From assembly GCA_002633005.1 (NCBI GenBank), contig NMRA01000547.1:197561-261560 (forward strand): a stretch of 64,000 nucleotides of DNA. The letters run 5' to 3'. The notes beneath the pieces are model-generated. The model was not told where the DNA came from, made no database searches, and saw only the letters and a list, made by a program, of their open reading frames with translations. The DNA comes from Phoronis australis. Its lineage: Eukaryota > Phoronida > Phoronidae. Made by a program: the position numbers and the translations under genes. Of the stretch, positions 1-13,700 are shown piece after piece (the first letter of the stretch is position 1; each line of letters opens with the position of its first letter).

Positions 1-1691
1 TTCAAGAAAAATATAAGCAACTGTTAGCGACGACACTGCATTGCCCTTTAGTTGTTGATGATAACAGTGGCCCCTGTAGATAGCTTTGACAGGACCAAAG
101 TTGATCATTTATACCTCACCGCAGCGTCGACGATCAGCTTTTAAATCCACCACTGCGAAGTTACGTGGCACTGTTAATTTCGATCCACGACCGAAGTTAA
201 CCATTCATACTGACCGCAATTCTTAGCTACTCGTCCAGTCACCAATGTGAGTAAAAATACTTTTGGGTGAATAGAAGTTCACTCGCCAGTCGCCAATGCA
301 GCTGACAAATTTTCAGAGTGCAATAACACTCTATCATTTCCCAGATGAAAATCAACATATTTTCTCTTCCATGTGCTGTTTTTATCATGAATTTAAGGTT
401 AAGTTTGGTCCGCATCTCGATGCTCCAGCAGTAAAAAACATTGACACAATGTGCTCCTTCCAAGACAATCTGATGTTAATGGAGTCAGTAGATGTTAATC
501 ATTGTATTTGTCTACACAAAAGGTCACAGTGAGTGGTCCTGCACAAAGGAAACTGGCCACTGGGTGACGCAATATTTCATGATGTCAAAGCCAACTCAAA
601 AGATCTGGCCGCAATTTTAGCAGCAGAATAACGGCAGAGTGTCAATTTTTCCAAGAACGGTAAATAATTTAGTGTAATCAAGGAAGAGTGTTACAGTAGT
701 TTTTAATGACATTAATTTTGTGTCCTATTTAATCTGGTCATTTTTTACCCACATCAGCACAAAGCTGCATAGCTAGTGAATAACTTGCACAAAGGCTAAG
801 TCTTGTGTTGCTGGCAATTCATCAACGTCGAAAGTTTCTTGGTAGGAATTCTGCATTTTCTAAAAGTGATACTCAAAGCCCTAGTAGATGGTGACATTAA
901 CACATGAAACAATCATTTTTATTGACATTGGCAGCAAGTTTGTGGTGACCGACGCGAAACGTCCAGGCGACTGAACTTTGAGCTGGGCGAGTAGATTTTT
1001 TGGCTCACTCGCCCAGCAGACGAGTAGGGTTTTGAAACCTGGGTATATCCCTGCAACTCCCCAAAACATTGATGCGTATGAAAGGGCCTTAACTGTACTC
1101 TAATGTGTGTTGCAAGGGCATGCTATGTTCATGTTCAAAATGAACTTTGATACGTTTTTTTTAAAATTAATGGTGGTTCCTGCACGCAATGATTTACACA
1201 AGAGTAAAGAAAGAGGCTACCTCCAAAAAATGAGTAGTAATATGCCATATTATTCCTTTCCTCAGCACTTTCTTAGTCATATATGTGAACACTTGATATG
1301 CATCTCACATGCCCAAAAATTTTCAAAATTTTGCCCAAATCTAGAGGGAACTGCGTTTTCATCACGCCCCGCCCATATGCCTATGCATCAGGTTTCAGGG
1401 TCTAACAAGCTGTTTTGACAATGGCCACTGGACGGAAAATAACAGATTGAAAATTGCAATGGCCAACCAGGATTATATGGTTACTGAATGTCATTGGTAT
1501 CCAGAAAGTGGTTGAGAAACGAACAAACCAGCAGAAGTAACCACAGATCAGATGGATGGAATGCCAACCACATGCACTAAAATGAGGACAAATGCTGACA
1601 ATGGCACGTCTTCCAATGCACCTCACCTAGGAGAAATAACAGAGAAAAATTGATGGAGAAAGCACAAGTCAAACGCACACATTTAACTCAC
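1..1691. other. Intron, mostly featureless
   Basis: Downstream intron of the DOCK gene. The only repeat recognised is a copy of a dispersed family at 560-735 (separate entry). Open frames on both strands show no known domain and no coding-like conservation. Confidence 0.5.
560..735 (+). repeat. Dispersed repeat family R1, copy 1
   Basis: It shares an ordered set of motifs with 12,112-12,264 (-), 60,070-60,210 (-) and 61,295-61,451 (+): GTGACRCAAT at the start, AGCAGCA, GTCAATTTTTCCAA, GGTAAATAATTTAGT, TTTTTAATGACATTAATTTT and GTGTC. Coding capacity is unclear; class unknown. Confidence 0.65.
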
Positions 1692-1745
1692 CTTCACAAA
1701 ATTCAACAAGTCCTGGTTGGTCTGCACATTTTCTGCGTCACCATT
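1692..1745 (-). CDS. DOCK9/10/11: DOCK exon 19 (last exon in window)
   Basis: A 54-nt exon, phase 0 to 0, with a strong pyrimidine tract and TTAG acceptor and a consensus GAAG|GTGAGT donor. It encodes [18 protein letters not shown], comparable to the ESGxxxxxxELxKYLKS segment that follows exon 18 in vertebrate DOCK-D. Weak sequence similarity, but splice sites, phase and place all agree. The gene continues beyond base 1. Confidence 0.65.
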
Positions 1746-4700
1746 CTAAGACAGTAAGAACGACATTATACAACCAATCAAGAATTCCATTGCAAAAAAG
1801 AAAGCACCTGTAAAGAGGCGAATGAAAGCTAATTGCTGGCACCATTGCACGTACAAAGCCAAGCAACATTTATTCTATAACTCATAAGGAAACAACACGC
1901 AGGAAGACAGAGAACTATCCACTATGAACCAGTAGCACACACTTTCACAACACTGGGATTGAGCCATGCACGTCAAGTAGTATGTTAAAGACTGAAGGAG
2001 CAGTCATTTGAACATCCCAAACCCGCTAACTTCAAACTAGAATAACTTTATAATTGTCCAAATCCCGTGTGAAAAAGGTGTAACACCGCTCATGGGATGT
2101 ATGGCTTAACAGTTGGCTGTAAACAGTAATTGCACAGATATCGGGTCCTCAGTTGCTCAGCGGTAAGAGCACTACACCGGCAATCTAGAGACCTGTGGTT
2201 AGATTCCCAGTTGGGGTCCCTGATTTTTCTGTGTTTTTTTGATATATAGAATAACTTCGGTTAGCACCAGTGAATCTTCCCATTCAATAAACACCATTGA
2301 GTCCATAACAATGTTATCCCAGTTGGCAATGTAAGATGGCCATGGCATAAACAGAGTTCAAAATGTTAATGTGTACTATGCTACTTGTAAATCGAACACC
2401 TGGAAGTGCTAAACAAGATCAATGCATAGCCTTGAAATGCACCCATGTGCTTCGGAAACAATAGGATGTAATGACTATTGCTCCAAGGAGGGCCATGGTA
2501 CACAGACTCATCCAAAAATCAAAACCATCTGCCGTGCATTTTTTAATAGGAACACATATGCTAAATTTCAGATGCTGAGACAAATGTAGCAAAAACCCCA
2601 ATTACCATACGGGGCATCACAGCAGTCAAATCTATCCAAAAATCAACATCAGCCACACTCTTCTCAATAGGAACACAACAACAGGCTATTAGAAGAAACA
2701 ATTAAGTTAATCAGTCAGAAATTGAGTAGGTGCCAAAGTCTCCTTCGTGAAAACTTACTTGCCAACTTTCATGAATATCTGTCAGGAAGCTAGGTAGATA
2801 TTGTTGTACATGCAAAAAACATGAATTGTCACCAAGGGATACCACAGTGTCACGTGAATACAAAGCACTGGTATGAAACATTAGGTATCAAGTGTTCTGA
2901 TAATTTTTTTTTTTTACAATTTTATTCTTCAATAATATACATTGATAATTTTTAAAGGGTGAAAGGGTGAACAAGGAAAAGGGGCAAGGACTTTCACTCA
3001 CACACTTGCACACTCATTCACACACTTCATCATTTAATGATAATACCACTAAACAATATATGAGTTAAGTATGTTACAGATATTACAGATTCATTGCATG
3101 GCAGTACTGAGGCTCTCCCACATTTTAATATTAATATTGTCCGGTTCTTTTTGTTTTTGAAAATTAAATATTGAAATTTTAATATGTTTTGACATGAATA
3201 TTTTAAGGGCAGACCAATCCGGATGCAAATGTTCTGATAATTATCGTGGCACAGCAACATGTAGGATATTACATGCAAGTGGAGAGTCAGAATATGTGTG
3301 GTAGTATTTTAAATTTGTTGTTTCTAATATGTGTCACTTTGAAATTCTGTGCTTTGAAATCTGCACTCATCACCGTAAGGTAAGTTTCCTATGGCAACGG
3401 ACTGTACGTCTTGGGTCACAACAATTACGTCATTTGCGTCGATTAGTACAAGCGCCACTTAAAGTTTTTTTCGGCATTATATGGGGTTCCTGCTGGGGTC
3501 GTACAATAGTAATTGGCGTAATTAGTTAATGTCAGGAGTAAATGAAGAGATGATACATTTGTGTTGATCAATGTTACATATATTTAACATGTTCAAAAGT
3601 CATTTGGCCGTTTTACGCTGGCTTTAACCCTACTTTTCTGATTTGGCTCTCATGAGCATCTGTGGTCATGTGGTCAACAGTGCTGTATCCCTTTAGGAAC
3701 CAAGCTTGACATTCATACAACTTTTTGTTCTAAGTAGCCCAAAAATTAAGTCGTATGTTTAACATTTTTATTAAAAACTTTTCTAATCAAAGAGAGAAGG
3801 GAAATCCCTCTAAAACTACTAACGTTGTTGACATTCACCAGTGGAACCAAAATGTTGTCATAACAGGCTGTGAGCATTAAACCAAGAGAACTTGATCGGT
3901 AGAGAAGATAGTTATTCATTGGAGAAAGTTCTTCAACATTGTGGAGGGTGCATTAAATGTACAAAAAGAGAAAACAAGGCTCTTCAATGTATTCCATTAA
4001 GAGGCTTGAAATTTGAAACACTCGCAGGCAATATACAAGTGTTGAGGAGTATGGTAACTGACCTGAATAAAAGAACATGATCAGTTTTACAGCCATACAA
4101 TGCAATTTGGGAATATTATTGGGTGGAATAGACTACTAGAAGTTACTACCTTTGACTAGAGCTGTAAAACAACAAAATCCGTTTTGTTTTTGGGATTTCA
4201 TTATAAACCACCAATTCTCGCCATTCTCTAGCAGACTTTCACTGAAATCAAGGGCGGTGGCTTTACCATTTAATTATTATGTTTAAAATACTCTGCTATT
4301 TATCAAGTGGGACTAAGCTACGCCAGCAGAGCATTAGACTGCGTTCTCATAATGTCTATAAACAATCAGAAACTCAATAACCGGAAACATATGTAGGCAA
4401 AAACAATATGGTCCGAATGAGGTAACAAAGGACATGTGGTTTAATTTTACAATACTGCAATAACAGTATAGCTCGTGGTTGCTCAATGAGCAGCGAATCA
4501 TGGTCCCTACACAGCTGTCAAGAGCACAGACTCAACTCTTTTCATATGCACAGCCTGAGAAGGATACTTGGCATCAAATGGCAGGATCATGTCTCCAACA
4601 ACAAAGTGCTAATCCAGGCGAGACTGCCTAGTATGAACGCAAGGGTTATACAGAGGTGCCTACATTGGCTTGGCAACGTGAAGTGGCATGGACAATGGGA

Positions 4701-7700
4701 CAATGACAAAGGACATACTTTATGGAGAGCTTGTCACTGGAACCAGACCTGCAGAAACACTCATGCTTCGTTATAAAGATGTTTGTAAGTACGATCTGAT
4801 TATGGGAAACATTACCGCCATAGATTGGAAAGATGTGGCCTCCGATCACAACAGGTGGAGGTTGACTATCACAATCGACCTAACAGTCTTGGTAGTCTGT
4901 GTGCGGCTTATTACAGTATTAGGCTTATGGTACTAAGGTCACTGCTTACCTTCGTTACCGAGGGCCACCTTTCTTTTCATATTGTCAGTATGTAAAACTA
5001 TATATTTTTCAAATCCTTAATAACAAGGGAAGTTGATAATGTGAACAAAAGTGGTGATAAAATGTTTGCAATCACACGACCTTATTTTTTTCTTTTTAAA
5101 AATCACGATTTTCCATGGAGACAGGTCTCATTTTTTTCTAAGAGGATAGTAAATTGTGTTTATTTGGTCTATTAGTCACAAAACGGTGTCTGTTTTTTAA
5201 GGCCTTTGAACCCGAGATCTCGACTGTCAAAAATTAAGACCTCGACCTTCTGTGAATAGTTCAGAGGTCTTGATTTTTGACAGCTGAGTTATCGGGATCA
5301 GAAACCAAATCCCAGAAACAGTTTTGTAGCTAATATACCAAATAAACAGAATCTGCAAAATGAATGAAAAAATTTTAATATCTGTGTAAGTTACAGTGGT
5401 CTCCACGTTGCCCTTTGGGCCAAAATCAAAACGTCAGAAATGGCCACAAGGCGTCGGGAGACAATCTGTGAGCTTCAGTCACTTATTTCTTCTAAGGTAT
5501 CACACTGCATCAAAATCAAAAAATTACTACACCTACCTATGCTAAATTTAATTGACTTTAAGTTATGGTCATGAAAAAGGTAAATACAATATTGTTAAGA
5601 TTAAGAAATAAGCGAGTTTTGTTCAGACGAGCTGAGAGCCTGCTTACATCACGTGACCTAATGGGCGGAGCTTTGCCATATTTAGAACGTCAATGTGTTG
5701 CCAGCCATTCACTGCTGTGCTGTAATTAGAACTTGTTCGAGGAGTCTGTAGAAACCATTTTCCAACCATGTGTTCAACCAAGAAATCCAGGATATCGATA
5801 CCCGAGCACCACACTCCCTTGAAAGCAGAATGCGAGAATGCAAGGCGCGAGCTTGTAGATACGATGTTGGAGCTCGAGAGAGAATTTTGTGAATAACATG
5901 CAAATACACTGTCCCAGGCGTAAACAATATAAAAACTTTCACAAATCACTGCCTGATCTTTTCTTGTGATATTGTGGCTTACCTGAACATGCACAAAAAA
6001 CATGCATACATCCTGGAACATATTTTGTTCTTAATGTTGTACAAATTGCAAAATAGTCCCAGGAATATGAAGCGTATAGTCCTTTTTTAAATTCACACAA
6101 TTTTTACTCATTCTGGGTCCCACTTCTTCACTTGTAAATTCATGTCAGTCGCTGTGCAGCAGTGCACTCATCTGCGCACAATGTTAAAATCACGTCAGTT
6201 TCTATTACCAGGCCACCGAGTTCACTTACACAAGCTCTGCCCACGAGGTCACGTGATCAGAATCACTTGTAAACAAACTCCACGTGTATATGACTCAACG
6301 TCAAAGATTGGTAAATAGCACATAATCACTAAAGATATTTTAACGGTGTTTACATCATCTGAAAGAGGAAGCTTTGCAGAATAATATATGTGAAAATAGT
6401 ATTAAGCTTCAAATAATCCAACAAAGGTAGGCAGTGACATTAACGTTGGGCTTATGGTACTAATATGCAGACACTGGCTACCTTAAATCCTGAAGCCAAG
6501 AAGGAATTCTTCGCAATTTCAGGCACTCCTACTTAGTTAATTAGTTGTTGTTTCATGAGGTGAAACATGTAAAATATCCCTACAGAACACCATTCCATTC
6601 TTACAAAGCCCATCCAACATTTAAGACAATAGCCCAATAAAGCCCGTAAGACACAGCAAGCAACAAAAAGTGACACTGCAACATGGTTATCACATTATGT
6701 CAATATCATTGGAAACGTTAATATAGCACCATAATGTCAAAATTGTTAGAAAAGCTACAAACACAAGGCCACCAAAGCAACTAAATCCAACATTAAGACA
6801 AATTAACAACTATCTTCATTGTTCTGAAACAGAGTTCAGAGTATTCATTACAATTATTACACTACCTCACTTTTTCAGGGAACGCAGTAAGAATACTCAA
6901 TCAAAAGAGAGGAAAAAGTGAAAGTTTAAATAATCAATCTTACTATGTCGTCATGTCGTCACACTCTGTTACTTCTATTTTGTACTTATAGCTTTTCAGC
7001 TGAATTCATATGTTATTCCTTGATTGGTCATAATAAAACCGTTCTCCTGATGCTTTACATACCTTTAATTTATTCTCCGTGTCCTGATCCTGAGTGACCA
7101 TGTGTTGTGTGCTAGACTCCAGCCGCTGGCAGTGATAGAAGAAGTTATGCAGGTGTTGGTCCTTGGTGTAGATGGTGGACACCAGTCGCAGATTGAAGCG
7201 GAAAAGTTCACGAGCACCATCAACGTACTTTATCTCTGGCCCAGCAATCTGAAAAGTTGTACATTACAGAATTCTTACAGTCTGGTTTTAGGCAAGTATT
7301 TAGTTTTTTAATATTTATTTTTTTAATGGCCACTAGGTGGTGCGAAATACCCCATATCCATCCGATAACGGCAGGATAACGTCACCTTACCAACAGATGT
7401 CTATATTCCAAATTTTATGAAAATCCGTTGAGGTCCTTTGAATACACAGAGGTAAACCTTAAAAACTAAAATTGCCACCAGGGGGCACAGTGGTAGCCAG
7501 ATCCGTGCAAAAGTCGTCATCGACTGTAAACATCAAGTAAATAAACTTGCTAAGTTTAGTAAACATCCTGCAAACAGTTTAGGATATATAGCTATGGGCG
7601 CAAAAAAACAAAACTGCCACTAGGAGGCGTTGCAGTGGTCGAAGTCGTTGGAAAATCACCATCAGCCATCCCCTTCATAGTAAAAACATACACGCCAATT

Positions 7701-10700
7701 TTCAGGATCATCCTTAGAACGGTTTGGCTGATAGAGGGGTGGATGTCAAAAAACAGACTCAAAAACAGTAAAAATGGCCACTAAGTAGTGTAAAGTACCT
7801 TGAACCCATCCGAAACCAGGAGGATAGCATCATATCAATAATACATGCCTATCTGCCAAATTTTATGAAAATCTGTTGAGGACCTTTGAAGATACAAACG
7901 TAAAAGGCTAAAATTGCCACTTGGGGGCGCAACTGTAGACCGATCAATGTAAAAGTTGTCGCCGTTCCTTGTCAACATCATATAAATATACTTGCTACAT
8001 TTAGTAAAAGATCCTTCAAATGGTTTAGGAGATACAGCCATGGGCGTAAAAAACAAAACTGCCACTAGGAGGCGCCACAATAGTCGAAGTTGTTGGAAAA
8101 TCATCACCAGCCGCCCTCTTTACAGTAAGAATATGTCAATTTTCAAAATCATATTCAGAGCGGTTTGGTTGATAGAAGGGCGGACGCCAAAAAAAACAGA
8201 CTCAAAAACAGTAAAAATGGCCACTAGGTGGCGCACAGTACCTCGAACGCATCCGAAATTGAGGGGACGGCATCGTCTCACTAATAGATGCCTAAATGCC
8301 GATTTTTACAAAAATCCGTTGAGGACTTCCAATACTAAAATATTAGGGGGCACACCAGTAGTCAGAGAGGTCCGAAATTTGTCGTCATCCGTCGTCAGCT
8401 TGATCGGAACACGTCTGTCAAATCTCATCAAGATTGTGCGAAGGGTTTAGGAGATACAGCTGCGGACGCCGCACGCCCAGACAGATGACGGCAATATGCG
8501 TCCACATATGAATATGTGGGAGCATAAAAATGCAAGCACACAGATTATTGTCACCATGCGCACCTTCTGTACACATGTTATCATGAAGCATATAGCCAGG
8601 CTATTTTCACCACTTGTCCACTTGGTTTCCTTATGTCATTATACTGTAAAATTTCACCAATTTTGTACAAAAATAATTACCAAAATTCGTGTGAATGGAA
8701 TGCCAACAACATGTCAATGAAAACACTCTGATGACAGCTAAATTATAAGACAAAAACAAAACCATTTTGTGCTACTAATCTGTTATGAAAAAATAAACTT
8801 CACTTGTCAAGCATATTGAGTCCTAAATTGGTGAGATCTTTATAGCAGCATGTAGCCTGGCTGTTCTTCCGAGCACAGACTCTTTTGTAATCACATAGCC
8901 AGTTGGTTTCAGCACTTGCAATATGCTGCCAGGCTGTTCTCAGTCCATGTCCCTTTTGAATTCACGTTTTCATATATAACAAGTATCCACACACATTTCA
9001 GGACTTAAGCATGCAGCCAGACTTATCTGAACCTTTTATTCTCCCATGTGTTCATGACGTCACACTTTCTCAACACTTAACCCCTTTTATACTGAATATG
9101 TTCATACAGCACGTAGTCAGACTGTTCTGAGCACTCACCCCTTTTGTTCCCATTTGTTCATATAGCATATAGCCTGGTTGTAAAGATGTAGCCACCCGGA
9201 TATTCTGGTCACCTACATGGACACTGAAAGTAAGCAAAGGGTATTTACGAACCACTGCTCTTATAAGGGCACAACATTATACATTTTTCGAAATCAACAC
9301 AGCTAAGCATTGCAGCACTTCACTTTCAACTTACAAGAGCAATGCAACTACACCCGCGGTACGTCATTAACAATATGATGGTAGGAGCTTCTCAACTTAA
9401 TTGAAGGTACAAGGAAACAATGAATCTTATCAAACCTGGTAGCTGCCATCTTCAAAATGGAACACAATAAAAATCGTAACATTTCACTCCCAGACAAATA
9501 TAAGGGGTGCTATCACGGTAGTCAAAACTAAAGCACGAATTTGTCCAAAAATCCATCGGTGCCGATATATCCATGTCATATACCTCTTGTTAACAAGACG
9601 TACCCAAGTCATATATATATACCTCTTGTTAACAAGACATACTCATGTCATATACCTCTTTTTAACACGAACCACCAATCAGTTAGTTCTCTAGATATCA
9701 TCTGCAAATACTTTTGACAAGAAATATTTTATCGAAACACAAATGGGCACTAGGTGTTTGGAAACTCAATTCTGTCTGAATACCAACTCATATTGGCAAT
9801 TGTTTTGCCATATACCCCTGAATTGTGTTTTACTAAAATTTAAACAATACGCAAAATAACATGCCAAAAATCAAAAGAGCCAAAATGGTATGCTGCAGCA
9901 GTTAAATCTAAAAATTGATTACCTCAGTTACATCCCTGTCATAACAGTTGGCAAGGAATAACTCAAGAGTCCACCAGGGGGTAACAAAGATAGTCAAATC
10001 CATCAGAAAGTCAACTCGTGGGAGCATCCTCATGGCACGCCTCTGCACCAAGTTTCATAAAAATTCATCAATTGATGCTCTAGATATCACTGGGAAATGC
10101 TCTAGGGAGCAAGACAGTTTGAAAAGTATCATGCGCTGCTCTAGTGATGCCTTACACCCTTGAAAAAACTTCACCAAAATTTGATCACTGATTTGGAGAT
10201 ATTGCGAGGACAAGTGAACAGTCAAACACCAGGACAGGATGAAAACAATATGCGTCCACATATACGTCACATTGTTAAACATATCTCTTTAAATTGCTCT
10301 CCTGCTAGCTGTTGACACTCCATAAATTTACACTGCATAAATAGGAATAGACATGAAACAAAACACTGCCATGTCAACTTGTCACATGTTGTCAACTACA
10401 CAGAAAAACACAGATAAATGTCAAGACAGAACTGATCGTTTCAACTGTACTTGCACAACAGTGCACATATGATTATTTAGCGTAAATCTGAAAATGGACT
10501 GCGTGATTATTGTTGCACAGAGTTGTAGTCCTACTCCAGTCATCAGTAGTTTTTCAGTGCCCCCGCCTCACTGGGGTGCAACCTGTGGCAGTATGCTGCT
10601 ACCTTCTACGACACCACAGCATAACTGCCCGAGCTATGGGACAAGACTTCGTTGTCAACTGCCATATAGACTTTCTGACCTATACTGAGCACAAAATGTC

Positions 10701-13700
10701 AGGTGCCAGTATTGAAAGGCTCTTCGTCTTTCTTGAAGAGTGGGCCATTTGAGAGTGGTAAGCATAGACATAACACAGGACTATCTGGAGTGGTCATTTA
10801 GAACAAACCTGGCTACTCTACGCTGTATTCTTTCTACCTAGTCAATTTTGAAGTGAGTGGAGAGATCCCAGACGGAGGAGGTAAGGGCTTTTGTTTCATG
10901 AGGAGCATATCACTACTGTAGTCAATAATTCAACCAACCGTCCATGTTTCAGCAGTGGCAGCCAGGCATATCCAATTATGTTCTCGATGTCTTTTTTCTT
11001 CAACGTGTTTCCCCTTCCTGTGCTCTTCACAGCGGACTCACAGGCAACATGATAGAATGTAAACAACAGATGGTGCTGATGAGTCAGATTGGTCGGGAGA
11101 GCGATCTTGATCTGTAAGGAAATAACAACAGTTCTCAGTTCAGTTATTGCAACTTGACATTATCTGCTTACTGCTTTTCTTTACAAATTATAAGTTTAGT
11201 CTTAATTTGACCTGGGGCTTGTTTTATAAAAAGTGGCAGAAACTTTGTCTGATAAACCTACTTCACAATTTAGTGAGACTTAGCTATTAATAATAAGTAC
11301 GTCACTGCCTAGAAATAATTAAGCAAATGAAATTACCTCAGTAATGAGTATATTCTCAATAACTCCGTACTTTTGCTGAAGTGAGATTTAATTACTTTTC
11401 AGAAATAGTTTTGTGGAGCCTAAGTTCAAATTTCTGATTTAAAAATTGCTATTCAAGATGACGCTTGATCTGATCCGATGTGACGATTTTTGGTTCACTG
11501 CATTTCAATTCCAGTGAACATACATCTGACACCTTGACATAACTTGTTCAATAATTCTTATATTTCTACAGAACATTAAATCAGATATCGACTTAAAAGT
11601 TAAAATAGATACATAAGGTGCTACATGACATTTCCTAACCAGCAACTTCGCACCAGTTGGGGTTACAGAAAAGGGGACTATAGTAAAAATAACGCAGCAG
11701 TTAACCGGTTCTTATATACAAATAAAACTCACAATTGCCCGAGTTGCGCACCAAGCAAAGCCGATTCATATTTATTGTCAAAACACTGAAATCCTGACAG
11801 TGATCGCTGATTGGCTGATATGTTAGTGGCGTGGCTGGTAGGGCTTCGACTGCTTATCACATATTGCTGTGCCATATTGTGAAGAGTTTACATTGCATTT
11901 TATCATTGAAGAAGCCGTTCTTGTTTTTTACTGTTTGTCAAATTGCTGTAAAAGGTTTGCCATGCCTTTTTGTCTGGCTCCTGGTTGTTCAAACTCTTTG
12001 AAAAAGGTGCCTTCTTAGAGGAGAGACATCGCATACCATCAGTTGCCCAAGCCTTGGAACAAATATTTATACTAAATGTGCAGCTTGGCGGCGATGGGGG
12101 CAAAAAATAAAATCTGACTCAAATTAGTGTCATTAAAACTACTCTCTTCCCTGAGTAAACTAACATATTTACCGGTGATAGAAGAATTAGCGTTCTGTCG
12201 TTCATCGACTGCTGCTACAATTGTGATGCGTTCTTTTGGGTCGGCTTTCGGCAATTGCATCACCTGACCTTGACCAGTTTCTTCCCCCCCCTCCCAATTA
12301 TTTTATCAACTCATGTTCTTCACTGCTGGCACAAGGTTGCGTGCATGTCACAACAAATTATCGGAACTTGTTCCATTTTGTTTTTTAATTCGCAAACTGA
12401 ATTCTAAAGCAAACTTTGCTGCTGCGAAGCTGTCATTATCTATCGAGAGACGTCGCAAAATTTTAGGAAATGGCGCCTGCACCATGTCACGAGTGTGATG
12501 TTTTTTCAAAACGGATGATAGACTTTTGGCTGATACAAGTGGAGGATTATGCAAGAAAATGGCGTTTATTTGATTGTTTCCCACTTAAACGGCAGCAACC
12601 AACCAGGTGAGTGTCGGTTGACTACCAGATTTTGCATGCACACCCGCCATTCTTTAGCTCTAAATGTTGATATAAGTTTCACGACAAGGTGACCTGGGTA
12701 GAACCGGGCTGTGTGAAATTTCGGGGTCTGACAGAGCTCCAACACACCTAGCATATTTTCATCTGACGATGACGGGGTATCACTTTATGTTGCCTCGGCT
12801 CAAACAGGTATCCCTGGTGACCCGACATTTCACAATAAAATTTTAATCTGACAATTTGAAGAACACTACTTGACTGCATGCTAAAATAGGACACTGATAT
12901 TGCCCCACCAAATACGTCACGAGAAGTAACACTCCAAGCGGGTGGTTTTAAGAGTTTCATTTTTGCTGTTGAATTATTTGTGAAATTAATCAGCAACTCA
13001 TAGAAAGCTACGTCAGAATAAAATACACTTCCCTTTTAAAGCTCACTTTAGACACTGCAGGCTATAAGAACTACATTTTTCATTGAAAATTGAATACTGA
13101 TATTGTTTGAACAGCAAAAATTGGCAAACAAACAGTGAAGAGAAATGATGAGACTTGACTTGTGTAGACCACCCCTTATCAGACTAACCTTCATATCTCC
13201 AAAGAATGCGGTAAAATTATACAGTTAGACGAACTTACCTTAAGTGAAGGATGACTGTAATTTTATGTATCCCCAGAATTCCCCCAGAGTGCTAACATGA
13301 GATACGGACATGCGCAAAGCGAACCATTCTTTAAAGCTCTTCTGTGATCAAGAGAGTGCTAACAGGGTGGGATGTGGAGGGCATGTTAGCACTCTGGGGG
13401 AATTCTGGGGATACATAAAATTACAGTCATCCTTCACTTAAGGTAAGTTCGTCTAACTGTATAATTNCATGGTAGTACTCGGGGGAATTCTGGGAGGAAT
13501 AAAATTTGAATGAGCATGTCATGAGGCGCATGCAACTACACCTCTAAAGCCACACAGCACCACCTTTGATTCACATTGAAGAGCTAGAATGGTTCTTTCT
13601 AACTTTATAAAGGGGCGCAAGTTAGCATTCCTGATTACACATAACACGATAGACAAAATACAGTTCATTAATTGCTTCAACAGAAATACTATTCTAGTTT

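Noticed and set aside
1107-1418. 103-codon plus-strand frame
   Set aside because: No domain, ordinary intron composition, no conserved neighbours.
5644-6021. 125-codon minus-strand frame
   Set aside because: It lies between well-supported DOCK exons 18 and 19, has no match to DOCK or any family I know, and is overlapped by another equally open frame. Probably chance.
7992-8450. 152-codon plus-strand frame
   Set aside because: It reads through HINE-type monomers; the same frame appears piecewise in other copies with stops, so it is a by-product of the repeat.
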